DNA from: Cladorrhinum sp. PSN259
Lineage: Eukaryota; Ascomycota; Sordariomycetes; Sordariales; Podosporaceae
Assembly: GCA_033725935.1 (NCBI GenBank)
Contig: MU867064.1
Span: forward strand, 992,001-1,056,000
Reading direction: 5' to 3'
Length of the DNA stretch: 64,000 bases
Part shown: piece after piece, positions 10,966 to 22,853 of the stretch
How the letters are laid out: the number at the start of each line of letters is the position of its first letter
Numbering within the stretch: the stretch's first letter is position 1
The notes under the pieces: model-generated
The model's database searches: none
What the model was told of the DNA's origin: nothing
Seen by the model: the letters and a program-made list of their open reading frames with translations, nothing else
Made by a program: the position numbers and the translations under genes

Positions 10966-13900
10966 GGTTGTGCTTTTGTTTTTGTTCTGTGTCAAAACAA
11001 AAAAGGGTCGTAGGAAGAAAAACAGAACACGAACAACCTAACAACAACACTTGGCCAAGTGCAGCGCGGGAAAACACGTCTGTTTTAAAGCTCTCTCTGT
11101 CTCGTCTGTGTGTGCCACCGGGGTCCCAGGGTCCCGTCGCTCTCAGGAGCCAGCCAAAGAAAGTTTGCAGCGAGCGAGTCCAGTGTTGTTTTTTCGGTCG
11201 TTCGTTTGCTTTCTAGGGCATGTATGTACTGAACCGTATCCCAGCCGTATCCGTCTTACCGGTCGGGGAACCACCGCAACACAAGAGAAAAAAAAGAGAG
11301 AACACAACGACCGACTTTTTAGTCCAAAGGCAGAGCAGCTACGTCAACTTCGGGCGCACAAGCAGCATGGCCTTCCCAGTTAGGGCCGATGGGATGAAAA
11401 GGGGTGGGAAGGGGGGAATAAGAGAGAGGAGGACGGATCGGACGGGAAGAGAATGAAATGGGATGGAAGAGAAAACGGGATGGGAATGGCCGACTCTAAT
11501 AATTATTAAAAAAAAAAAAACACCCCGACTGACTTTTGGCAGAGGGAAGAAGGAAAAGCACAAAGGAGAAAAGAGACAAGCGAGCAGACCCTCCAGCTCG
11601 TCCATCCCCTCGTCCATCGTCCCCCTCGTCCCTCGTCGCTTGGGTGGAGACAGAATGCTAGTTCAAGTTGATGCAGTGTTGCTTGCTGCTTGTTGCTTCC
11701 ATGCTGCTGGGGCCCAGCGTTGATGCTGCGGATTGATTCGTACAGCTTGCTTCCAGGTTCCGTTCCTTGCCTTGCCTTGCCTCGCAGAGTACCTGTCTAC
11801 CCGCTGCCTGTCCGTTCGCTCTGTCGTTGCTGTGCTGCTTTCTGCTGCAGCCCATCATCTTCTAGTGGTGACCCCACACACCCCTGACAGCCACCAGCAG
11901 CAGCGCCAGCTAAGAAAAAAAACATCGGAGAGAAACAATCCCTGACCGTTATTGCTGCTCCGTCAGTCTCCGTAAAATGGCACCCCCTCGATAGCCCGCC
12001 ATCCACCCTCCCCCCGGACGCACTGGCCCGCCTGTCCACCGCAACAAAAAGCAGCAAACGTCGGATTGCCAATCCTCGGCGGGTCCTTGTTGCTGCGTGA
12101 AGCTTGCCAGGGGGCTCCTTGTCTGCCGTTGACCCCGTTGACGATGGACGCATGAGACAGGGGACCTGAGGTCTGAGCTCCTTACCCAAGCATTTTGTGC
12201 CACAAAAAGCCCGTGATGAGAGCCCTGTTGCCTGTGATTTTCTCACATTTTTTCTTCTTCTCTCTCACTCCTCCCCTGGCGCTGAAGATTTTGTCTCATC
12301 CCGGTAGATAGCGTGCTGGGATTCCCGGAGCCCTGCAAGACACTGCGGGGCCTTGGGACGGCACAGGGACAAGGTACATTAGCAGGGGGTTTGCCCTGCC
12401 GGGTCCTGTCCGCCATTTGGCAGAGATGGATGCTTTCTCCTCCCCTTGTGCCTGGCTGCTAAACTCTAGCCTCTCATCCCGTCAATATCATTGTCCACCT
12501 TCATTACGCAAACCTTTGTTTGTCGGTTCCCTGCCGGCCACCAACTTGAATCGGTAGCACAGTATGATTTTGGCGTCCCGGGCGAAAAAAACTCAACACG
12601 GCATCAATCAACCACGACTCGTAACGAAGGATTTGTAGTGTACGGAATGCTTGCAGCCGGCCCAGCTCAACAAGAACTGGTCCAGGCCTGTTGTTGGTCA
12701 TAGCTTGCCGTGGACACCCGGTCCAGCGTAGCGTTGTCGGTCGGCTGTCTCCACTCAGACAGCTCCAATCACTGGGTGATGGGTGTGTGCAGCATGGGAG
12801 GGAGGGGCGTGTCTCGATATTGGGTGCTGTCCATGGGAGCATTGAAGTTCCCTCTGCTCGAAACTGCAGCTCCAATGGGCCCATGCGCCATGGAGAGGAT
12901 ACTACAGACATTGCGACCGAAATAATCAAGAATCAGTAAACGACAGCGAGAGGCCCGATGAGTACGTACAGCACATGACCCGGAGCGAAGCGACGGCTCT
13001 CTGTACACCACCTACTTCAAACTTGATGATCGGTGCTGAAAGAGCACTGCATAATACCACCATCCAGAGCCATCAAGTAACTCTGTCTGTAAATGTGCCC
13101 TGACGGATATCACAACCAAGAAACTGCTGCACGACGACACCCATGCTTAATTAACATGTACCGAAATCAAGTGTGGCGGCCCGAGAGCGAAGACTCATAC
13201 ACATCCAATCTATTACATCCAATACGCTGTCCTTTACGTCTGTGAAGGTGGTTCGACCGACGAGGGTCGCGTTACGTCGATATCGCCTGTGGGGGAACTC
13301 GACGTTGAGCTTTCCCCGCCACGACGTGAATAACCCGGAATTGCGAATAGATAGTTTCCAGATCGAATTAGCGGGTCTGATCGATGTCCGTTCCCATACC
13401 ATGGCGGCATGGCACATGGAGATATGCCGTGCGTTGTCGTTACTGGTGTTATTGGTTGCGTGTATTGTATCAAGAAGCAAGCACCCATCAGAGCTCCCAA
13501 CACCCACGACTTTTCATGCACCTTGACAGCAACAAAACCGCCGTCTGTATTCCCGGCCGGCAGTTGATCAACTATGAATTGGGCTTCAGTCCATTCCCCG
13601 TCATCTCCGTCACCACAAAGCTTCTTTCACAGTTGTGCATGATAACAGTGTTATCAAATCCCGGCAATTCTAGACAGGTCAGCCCAGCGAAGACGGATGT
13701 CAGATAGTAACGTCCTATGTTCCTCAGGGGCGCAGGCCGCGGAACCTCAAGTCTATCTGCTAATAATTGGTACAGGGAGGTACAGTACACAACACCCACA
13801 TGCCCCATGCCAATAACACTCATCATATGCCACGGAGCATATTGTGTATTCCACGGTTGTGAAGTAATGCGTGTGGAAACAAGTGACAAGAATACTGTGC

Positions 13901-16900
13901 CCCCTTTCACCAGCGGGCAGACGCTAGGTGCAGGTGTGACTGCTGTCGATCTGCCCAAACACTGCAACTCGTTTGAAGAGCGAGACTTTGCCGAGCCGAG
14001 ACATGGATTCCTGGAATTGCATGGTGTAGTGTAGCAAACCTTCTCCGCAACGGCGCACCTGACGATCTGGGGAACGTCACAATGCCAAGCCGGAGCAATG
14101 CTCGCCATGACGACTCTGATCAAGCAAGCAGTTTTGCTTGTCTAGTCCCTGTGCTGACTGGGAGTCAACTTGGAAGGAGGAAAAGGAGTCTCCGCTCATA
14201 GCTTGTGGACCAAATGGAGGGTAAAAGTGGGTAGGTATTCCTCCAACGGTGAAAGGAAAGGAGATGACGTCTATTGGTTGGCGTCAGGGCTGGTACCAGG
14301 CTCGCGGGACACTCTGATCGCCTCTGATGTGGTTGGCTAGCCCCAGACTTTGGGCGTCGTGGTGGCTTCCTCGGTTTGAACGCCGGCTTGGTACCACTAG
14401 TACAACCGTACTGACCATCCACTTGCCGTGTGGGAGCTAGCCCTGTCCACTAAAGCACACCATGTTCCCACATGAACAATCGGTTGATTCATCAGATTGT
14501 GTTTAACGCCCGGGCTGTCATATTTTGAAGCAGATGCTGGGGCCGGGCCCACGATTGGTGATATCTCGTGTCCCACACTGGCCAAGTGTGTGATTGTCCG
14601 TCGCAGAGTGTGCTACCTCCTGTCCGCTTTAGAACGCTTTGGATCCTATGGGAAGCTCATGGCTGGCAGGCGACCCAGTCATTAAAGCAAATGCCTTTGG
14701 CATCGCATGGCGCAGGTTGCGTCAAGCTAGTGGCCGGTGCAATGGATGTCCCAGCATCCGTATTGATTATCTTGTCAATTGCAGGCAGCTGGTTCGTGAT
14801 GCTGGAGCATATCTGCATCTGGGTTGTACTGGTTGACAAGCGACGGAAGCCCTGGAATCTGATTCGTGAATCGCAATTTGATGTGACCTGTGAGATAACC
14901 ACCATCCACCGCGTTCGTTGCAGAGACTCATGCACAAGCGGATGGGAGTGAGGGGAAGGGTAGCGTCCAGTCGCTTGCACCACCTTGTTTGCAGTCCGCG
15001 AGGCCTGGGTAATTGACGATACTGTCATTGTTACAAACTTTGTGGGGGTGTAATATCCAATAATCCAATGAATCTTCGATGCCGAAGCGGGAATGCAAGA
15101 TGTAGTGTGCTTGAGTGATAAATTTGTGAAGGAAAAGCACACCTGGAAGATCTGCACATTGCCGTCACTCGCTCTTAACCGGGCTGCCATGTTTTGGATT
15201 GGTGGATTAGTTGGATGATGGGGATGGTGTGCTTGGTCGAACCCTTGATCCACGCAGCCCTTTGAGGAATTCTACCCTAACCCGGCTCGATCTTAGTGTT
15301 GGTAAGATAAAGCATCCCCGTGGGGTTTTAGCGTCTTTTTGCATCCCACCGCAACCTGGAATGCCCTGCCAGGAACACCTGGGCAGTTTCGCCCAGGTGT
15401 GGTTCCACTTCCAACGATTTCTTCCCTTTCCACCCCATCCGTTATTAAACTGGGTGGAAAATCGTCAACTCACCTGTACACTAGCATGCTATAGCCATTA
15501 CGGCATAATAGGACTCATCAGTTGCTTGCCGACGGACTGCCAATTGGCTATCTTGGAGCAGCCCGGTCCCTTCAACAACCCACTGCTACTTTGGCTTGGC
15601 CTCGCATATGCAGCCTACCACCTCTCCACCCTCCCTCTTCCACTACGCATGGAAACACTGAGAGACACGGGGAGACGACATACAACCGAGCATCTCCCGT
15701 CACCATTCTCAGTGGGTGGCTAGAATATGATGGCGGCACTCATCCCGTTCCTGTTTCGTTTATCCGTTCCCCACCCCAGTCTGCTGTAGTGTAGATAGGT
15801 GGCTGTGGTGCAAAACATTATGCAGGACTCCGGGCTCCCGAAAACACTGCATCTTCCCGTATCATCGCGGTTATCTTTCGAAAGCTGCATCTCGATGTGA
15901 CAACTACCGTCATCCATGTCACTCTCTGCCGCTTCTTGCTCTCTTCATGTTGACATATAATCTACTGCCGAGTCTGGTCAGTAAATGGACCGGACCGTTT
16001 TCACACCTCGGGACAAGCTGCGTCGGTTCCAGCACAGGGTACACCACGGAGGTCATATACATTCTGTGTCTGAGCTGGTATGTATTGTCGACACACAACG
16101 GCTTCGGGTGAAGCAAAGCTGCTGCATCTTCAACGGTCGCTACTTCGGCTGTCTACGACTGAGAAGGCTCTCCCGACTCGGTGTGATATGGTCTTCCTTC
16201 GGTCACCGCGGCTGCAAGCTTCCGTAATGCAGACAGCCGTGTATCTCCAATGACTTCCGAGACCTTGATGTGGTTTTTGCGTATCTGGATGTTTTTTTTC
16301 GTGGCAGACCTGCAAGCATGGCATGAGATCGTTTCTTGTCAAGTGACGTTGGGCCCAGCAACGTGTGCATGATCTGTGGTCGCCAAAAGTTGTGAATCTC
16401 AGATCATAGTGAAGAATTGACGCCTCCAGTCTTCGAGCTCTGCTTATGCACGGTATTTTCCCCTTTGCGTAATGGCGAGCTGTCCGATGTAAGTCTCCCG
16501 ATGTGGGTGACGAACAAACATGGGAGAGACGTATTGAGTACTAACGTATGCGAAGGACCTCGATGAGTTATTTACATCACGGTGCGACCCGACTAAAGCT
16601 TGATAGCACCAGCCCACATATTATCCGCGAATCAATGCTATGAGATGCCACGCCTTCTCTTTTGTGATCACTAAGATTTCATTGGATACTACACCACAAT
16701 GTGATCAATAATGCGACCCTCTGCTTGAATGTGCGTCCGACAGGAAGCAGAACGGCAGGGATGGACAGGGACAATCTAATACCTAACTGTAGTTTGCGAC
16801 TTTATATCCTAGTCATGAAATAGCAATTGAGCAATACAACACAGTCCTGACTCTGTACGCTGTTAGCATTCTCTAACCTCTAAAAAAGCTCAGCCCTGAT

Positions 16901-17625
16901 AGTTAACCAATGGTCAAGACAGCTATTCGTATGATGGGTCGAGGGACCGCCACTACGACTTATATTTGGTTCGGGCACAATGCAGGTGCCGGAAAGAATC
17001 CAATGTTAAGTTAGGTGGGTGGCACATGGATGCTACTAGACAGGTGGGACTAGCTGGACGGTAGATTAAAGACATGAAGGGAAGGGGTATCGGCGGGCAA
17101 TGCATCGAGGGTCCCCCACGCCTCATCTCACCCGTCTCTCTTCTTTTATACCTACCAACGCACACCCGGACTTGGTCCAGCCAATAGTGTGGCGGCTGTA
17201 GAAGAAATAATGGTGACGATGACGACCTCTGGATCAAGAGGTCAATCGAGAGGCCAGTGCAAACCTGCCTGATCAGTGCTGCGCGGTACATTTAATTGAC
17301 TAGATCTGTAATACGCCCCATGTAGCACGTAACTGGAAACCAATGCTCGAGGTTTAATGCTTTATTACCTGCAACGGCATCAGGCTACCTAGCTGGCGCT
17401 GCATTGCCGTGGTGGTGACTCATATTCGTCTAGTAATACTCTTCCTGATTCTTGTGACTTGTCCTTCAACCCAAGCCATTGGTCTGTAATTATTTCACCC
17501 CATCCGTAATACCACTTATGTGCCCGCCAATGCCATACTGTTTTTCGTGATAACTGTTGTTCGCATGTGCTCGTTGCTTAGATAAAGCAAAGTATTTCGA
17601 TGAGTACACTTGCACTTGTCGGCCT
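10966..17625. other. Gene-free 6.7 kb upstream of the otubain gene
   Basis: This lies between the 5' end of the otubain gene and the 3' end of CSN2, both on the minus strand. The first ~1.3 kb is probably otubain leader and promoter (C/T and A-rich runs). Beyond about 12,400 the composition is mixed and ordinary, without strong AT bias or obvious repeat-induced point mutation. The longest frames, 183 codons at 13572-14123 (-) and 198 at 14657-15253 (-), have odd composition and match no family I know. A strong hairpin lies at 15375-15400. No tRNA, transposase or reverse transcriptase motif was seen. Confidence 0.5.
15375..15400 (+). other. Perfect 10-bp inverted repeat with 6-nt loop
   Basis: The arm acacctgggc at 15375-15384 is followed by agtttc and the exact reverse complement at 15391-15400. 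Flanking ggaa and ttcc (15372-15375 and 15403-15406) could extend it past a bulge. It sits inside the gene-free region. It might be part of a structured RNA, but one hairpin alone is weak evidence. Confidence 0.7.
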
Positions 17626-19157
17626 TTAGTGTATCGTAATTCCACTGCGCAAAGTGCCACGGTACTTCCGATTTCCTCTCAAGGTTGGAAAACCAAAGTG
17701 CTCTCTTGGGTCCATGTCGCCAAAACCAAGACCCGCTGGATCACCAACTGAAACTCGGAATCCCTCGCCATCCCTGAATAATGCCCCGTACAAGTCTTCA
17801 ACAGCACTCGAAAGCGTTTCAATGGCCTTGACTCTGTCTTCGTCAGCACGTGAATCAATTTCAAAGGTGCCAGAATACTCGTCGATGCGGCCCTGAACGC
17901 GGCCATCCACAATGAGAAAGCTGACAATATCTTGAACCTCAGGCTCGCTAATGCGGAGCTGCTTGGCTATCCAGTCCAAACGCATGCGTGTATATGGGGC
18001 GATTAGCTTGAGCACGCCCTTGGTTCGCATATTGCGCGTCACCTCGTCAATGTTCTCAGCAATGAAAGGATCCTCCAGGAGGTCAGTGTTTTTCTGTAAT
18101 ACGTCTTCATACTTGTAGATGTCATCTCGTTGATATGCGTCCACAATGTCTGTCATCGCAGCAATGCGTGGGTCGTTTTTGTAGGGCTTGGTCTCCTGGC
18201 TGTCAAAAGGGTCGATGCTTGACTTGGTGAGCATGGTGGTCAAGAGCAGGTACTTGAGCACCTGGATGCGGCGCAAATCTCCGGCCTCGTCGTAGTTCCG
18301 GAATGACTCAAAGAAGTCGGTCCGCGCATCCGTCCAGTTCTCTTCGCTCAGGTGCATTTTGCCGCCGCACTCTCGAATAATGCCTTGAATTTTGGGGTGA
18401 GAGACAGCCGACCGGACCTTGAGAGCCTTTTGGTAGAGTATCTTGAGCTGGTTGTTGTTACGCATCAACGAATACATTTGAATCTCGAGCGCGTAAATCT
18501 CGAGGGAATAGGTGCCCTTGCTCGGATCATCGGTGCCGTCTTCCTTCTGGCATGCTCGGTGAAGCTCCTTGAGCTTCCGGGCCATTGAGTGGTAGTCCCT
18601 GCGATCAAGGAGAAGTTTGGCAAGCTTGATATTTGTTTTCAGCCAGAGTCGTTCGTTGTTAGTGCTCTGGAAGCACTGCAGGGTATGAAAGTAGAACTGC
18701 TCGATGTAGTTGACTGCTGCGGGGTTGTCGGCTCCCTTCTCCACAAAGTTCAACATGTTGTCGATCGACTTTTCTGAGTAGTTTCTTGTTACGGCCGATT
18801 TGACGTATGTGAGAAGTTCCTGGTAATGTTCAATGGCCTTTATGTCCATCAAGTCAGCGAGAGACAGCAAGATCGCTTTATCATCTGAAATGGACTTACC
18901 TTGTCGTAGCGGCCCAGTTTGAACTCGAGCTTGATGGCCTGCTTTAGTCCTTTGAAGCCCCATTCTCCCTTCTCCGGTTCTAGAGCAGGTATGCCGAGGA
19001 ACTCATCAATTGCTTCCTCCGGGTCACTCGTCTTGGTCTGCTTGGCGTTGTAGTACTTGTTCTCGATATCGACATCGCCATTATCCTCTTCCTCTTCGTC
19101 TTCATACTCGAAATCGTACTCCTCATCCGAAGCCTGCATGAAATCGTCGTCCGACAT
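17626..19157 (-). CDS. csn2: COP9 signalosome subunit 2 (CSN2)
   Basis: Two exons on the minus strand, 18900-19157 and 17626-18837, join in phase after GRYDK to give AIEHYQELLTYVKSAVTRNY and 489 residues in all. The N-terminus is strongly acidic (EYDFEYEDEEEEDNGD), as in CSN2 proteins. Helical repeats follow from about residue 60. A PCI/winged-helix domain lies at about 320-450, with SFLIVDGRVQGRIDEYSG as its beta hairpin. CSN2 is the scaffold subunit that, with the CSN5 metalloprotease, removes NEDD8 from cullins. In Aspergillus and Neurospora the signalosome links light, development and secondary metabolism. The human protein is 443 residues, so this one has a modest C-terminal extension. 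It is divergent from Rho3. Confidence 0.95.
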
Positions 19158-20570
19158 CGTGGTGCTGTGTTCTCAGGTATGTCGAGCTTGGAGATGGTTT
19201 GCGATTGTTGATTATTTGAAGTGGGTGTGTAGATTTCTCGGTTTCCAGGCAGAACCGGCAACTGAAGCTGTGTTTGGGGAGGCTAAAGGTCTGGGCGGAC
19301 AACGGAGACCACCACAACCTGGAATGTGGGGTAGCTCTTATCGATTGGCTAGAGCTTCGTTTGTTAGTACGATATGGAAAGGGGAGATGATATTTTGTCT
19401 TCGAAAGCCTAACAATCAAATAACCACGCCATGCATAAGAGGTAAGAAGCTGAAGGATTTCTGTAAGATAAACCTTTCTTGAACTGTTGTCTTTCTATAT
19501 TTCTACATGGTTGTGGAGTTGAGAAGTATGAATTTTTGCTTGATGTCCCGCGCCAACGAACATTCAGGAATTGGAGTGCAGTGTAAAAGGTGAAAGCACT
19601 TCATTCTACCAAGAGCTGAAACTAGCTGACTAGTCAAGTTAAGTATGATCTCTTCATCTCAGCCTCTTTATCGATAGATCGGCAAAAGTATGTGACTCTG
19701 GAACGAGAACTGCCGCAAAGCTGAACAGGATTGGATGGGTGTTCCTAACCCCCACGCTTACGGAAACCTCCATCATGGAGATTTTACTTTTGACTGTTGA
19801 AGTCTCCAGAAATAAAAGCAGGATTTAAGATTTGGAGGTGGTGTCCAAACCAGGATGGCCCCAGCAACGAGAATTAAACGTGCTCCATTCGGCCCAGTCG
19901 GTCCAGTAGCAGTCAGGCCCTTTCTTGGCGGCGTGCAATGGCCGCTTCTCCATTCTGCACAGTGCCAAATGCTGAGTGGGCCAGGCCCCTAAAAATGCAA
20001 TGGAAAGGTTACCAAAAGGTTTAAGTTGAAAGTCACAGGCTGTGGAACCCCCTGGTTCATGGTTGCGCTCCAATCCTCTCTGACTTCATCTCCGACTTCA
20101 ATTCAATTTCATTCCCCCCAGATTCCTGTAGGCATTTTCCTCGCTGTCTGTTTTTCGCTCCTTTCTGTCACTCCTGCTGGTGTCGCGCGCTCGTAGCACA
20201 CATTCACTATCCCTGCGACATCCGCTGTCGACGTGTTTTACGTTTTTGATATTTGTTTCCCCTTCAATGCGCATCTTTCGTACTTTATTCAATTGACCCG
20301 CCTGCTTCCGTCGCTCGCGCCTTCTGGTTAAGTTGGCTTCTGCCCTGCCCACCCTATTCTGTAACCTTCAACCTTCGTTTCGCTGTCCTTTTACCCCGAC
20401 GGGTGCGGATTGGATTCTTCACTCCGACGTCTAACCCAGAACCATCTCCGCCTCTACACGACCATCCAAAGTACCCCACGAGTAATTATTGTTGGTCGCT
20501 TTGGTCGCGATTTACTCGACCCCCGAGCCCTCTCGCAGTTGTCTAGTCGAAGTCCCGCCCAGGTCACAAA
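19158..20570. other. Divergent promoter region, CSN2 and Rho3
   Basis: A 1.4 kb bidirectional promoter. The Rho3 side, from about 20,090, is C/T-rich and looks like a transcribed leader. Short frames on either strand match nothing known. Confidence 0.55.
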
Positions 20571-21465
20571 ATGCCTTGTGGAATCGGGGGCTCCAAGACG
20601 GTGCAGCGCAAGCTCGTCTTGCTGTGAGTTTCCTCTAATCTCAGCCATGCCATAGATGGTTTTGAGGCATCCATGTGATGGTGCGGGCTGACTGTGTTTC
20701 GAAACAGAGGCGATGGTGCGTGCGGAAAGACGTCATTGCTCAACGTCTTCACCAGAGGGTAAGAAGAATCCGAAATGAATGCAATCCTACATGGTTCCAT
20801 GCTCACAAAAGCATCAGCTACTTCCCTACGGTCTACGAGCCGACGGTCTTCGAAAACTACGTCCATGGTGCGTTCCCTTTGTCGAATGCCAGCTTGAATT
20901 TTGCATAATATAAAGGGATAGGAACACTGACTCTCGGGGCATACAGATATCTTCGTTGACAACGTTCACATTGAACTTTCTCTATGGGACACGGCCGGCC
21001 AAGAAGAATTTGACAGGCTTCGAAGTCTCTCATACGGTAGGCTTATACACATTGTCTCCTAGCCGTGACGCCAGACTAACTGGGGTGCTAGATGACACCG
21101 ACTTGATCATGCTCTGCTACTCGGTTGACAGCAAAGATTCGCTTGAAAACGTGGAAAGCAAATGGGTGGGGGAAATTGCGGATAATTGTCCCAACGTTAA
21201 GTTGGTTCTGGTTGCCCTCAAGTGCGATCTGCGCGAGGCGAATGAGGAAGAAGATGGTGCCAACGACGAAGCAAACCCCCGAGAGAAGAAACCTACCATC
21301 AACTACGATCAAGGACTCGAGGTCGCGCGCCGAATAAACGCTCTCAGATATCTCGAGTGTTCGGCCATGCGTAATAGGGGAGTTAACGAGGCCTTCACCG
21401 AGGCCGCACGCGTTGCTCTGTCAGTGAAGAAGGAGCGCGACGAATCGAAGTGTGTCGTGATGTAA
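20571..21465 (+). CDS. rho3: Rho3 family small GTPase
   Basis: Five exons (20571-20623, 20708-20758, 20818-20867, 20947-21036, 21092-21465) give 205 residues. The P-loop GDGACGKTS is split over exons 1 and 2. Switch I (YFPTVYEPTVFENY) is in exon 3, the DTAGQEEFD switch II in exon 4, and base-recognition motifs LKCDLRE and ECSAM in exon 5. The protein ends in CVVM, a CAAX prenylation box. The insert DGANDEANPREKK is the Rho-specific loop. Rho3 controls polarised exocytosis and actin at hyphal tips, working with the exocyst and formins. A Met at the last position favours farnesylation, though Rho3 proteins can also be geranylgeranylated. Intron density is higher here than in any other gene of the window. 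Confidence 0.95.
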
Positions 21466-22350
21466 GCGCCTACTCGTGCCATGAGCATACGAACGCAACT
21501 TGATGTTCGAGTGATAGCCGAACCGCCCAGCTTTTGACGACCCCTTACCAGCTACATTATCGTACCAGCAGCACCAGTCGCCGGTGTTATTCACCGATTC
21601 CTTACTTTTTTTTTATATCATTCTCCGAACCGTTTACTTTGCGCATTAGCTTTTCGACGGACCTGGCACGAACGCAATGTCTCCACGAAGACACTTTTTC
21701 TTTTTGCCTTGTATATATTTGGTTCCATTTCGCTCATACGACCATGACCTCTACAACAAACACGACCCCAACCTGCAATATGGCAAACTGACTTACTCAT
21801 CCCCCAGTCGCTTCTGAATGGCAAGGAATTTACTGGAGATTGCAGATTGTTGTTAACGAGTAGCGGGTTACAAGGGGCTCTCAGATGCTCACATCTGGGA
21901 TGGGTTGTGGTCAAAGGCGGGCGATACTTCATTCTTTTATGGCGATTTAATCTTCATGGGATGGCAACATATCAATTGCGGTTTCCCTCTTGTTTTATTT
22001 TTCTCGGTCGACATGGAGATAGGGAAGGAGCCGAGGATCGGATTAGAGAGCTTTCAGATTTATCAGTTATGCATATGACTGATTGATTGTATTTGGATGT
22101 GGGTAAAAGCGAGCATCTGATTTCTGGTCTTATCCATGTTCCAAGCCCTGCTTGCTTTGCGAAGGTGATATTCTTGTTTACAGCTACCGAACCGGCGCCC
22201 CGATACGGCGTATAAACTGAGTCGAGTATCGCATCTCCGTGGTGATGGTTATTCCCCGCGGAGTCGGCGACGCCCCTTTAATCGGAGGGATGGTGGGGTG
22301 GCGATAAAGAGATAAGGCGGGATCTCCCCTGGCTGGACCGACCTCGTGAA

Positions 22351-22360
22351 ATGGCGTCAG
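22351..22360 (+). promoter_or_regulatory. CYS3/MetR-like site (9 of 10 match)
   Basis: The sequence atggcgtcag matches the Neurospora CYS3 consensus ATGRYRYCAT at nine of ten positions. It lies about 500 bases upstream of the gene for a sulfite reductase cofactor enzyme. Binding is inferred from the match and the context only. Confidence 0.4.
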
Positions 22361-22646
22361 CGCCCGCTAAAGTGTCCCAAGAAAAGCTTCTCCGCTAAAA
22401 CAGCAAAGAAAAATCCGTGTAAGTCGAGAATCGAGGCCTCTGACTGGCTGGAGTTCAGCTTCGTCCCCTTGAAGGCGTTCAACGCTTACATAAAGATTTG
22501 AGTATCCCACGGAGTTTTCTCGCATGGTTGAAGAGTCACCAGCGGAGATTCAAGCAAGTGTGCGTCGAGTCGAGATTGACAAGGGCACGATAACTGTCTT
22601 CTCTTTTCGTAGTGTGATATAGATATATATATCTCATCCCATCCCC

Positions 22647-22652
22647 CACGTG
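22647..22652 (+). promoter_or_regulatory. CACGTG E-box (Cbf1-type)
   Basis: A palindromic CACGTG about 200 bases before the Met1 start codon. In yeast Cbf1 binds this core at sulfur-assimilation genes. A six-base site occurs often by chance, so the weight comes from its position. Confidence 0.35.
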
Positions 22653-22834
22653 CTGTCTTATCATCTCTACTTATAGCAGCGTCACACGTCTCTCTCCCTG
22701 GGGACAATCATCTTTCTCTTTGTTTCTTCGATCCAAGTGGTATCTTGTCTCACCCTGGTGCCCCCTTTGAACTGTAGCCACAACAACACGCTCTCAACCC
22801 ATTGTTCTGCGAGGGTTCGACGCCGGTCTCGGCC

Positions 22835-22851
22835 AAAAAAAAAAAAAAAAA
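22835..22851 (+). repeat. A17 run ending three bases before the Met1 start codon
   Basis: Seventeen A residues followed by cc and ATG at 22854. In the mRNA this would place an oligo(A) tract directly in front of the initiation codon. Confidence 0.95.
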
Positions 22852-22853
22852 CC

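Larger units (their letters stand above)
21466..22853. other. Intergenic, Rho3 to Met1
   Basis: Rho3 3' UTR and the promoter of the siroheme-pathway gene. It contains the CYS3-like and CACGTG sites listed separately, an AT-rich block (agatatatatatct, about 22620-22633) and a C/T-rich leader. No other gene is seen. Confidence 0.55.

Noticed and set aside
13572..14123. 183-codon minus-strand frame in the gene-free region
   Set aside because: Cys-rich, irregular composition, no recognisable motif, no promoter-like leader; frames of this size occur by chance in 6.7 kb of ~50% GC sequence.
14657..15253. 198-codon minus-strand frame
   Set aside because: No domain or coding-like pattern; overlapped by equally long plus-strand frames.
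12400..17600. RIP-mutated transposon remnant
   Set aside because: No strong AT shift, no terminal repeats and no transposase or reverse transcriptase traces seen by eye; a RIP index would settle it.
21735..21745. catacgaccat, resembling the start of fungal 5S rRNA
   Set aside because: The match ends after 11 bases; the internal control region of 5S is absent.
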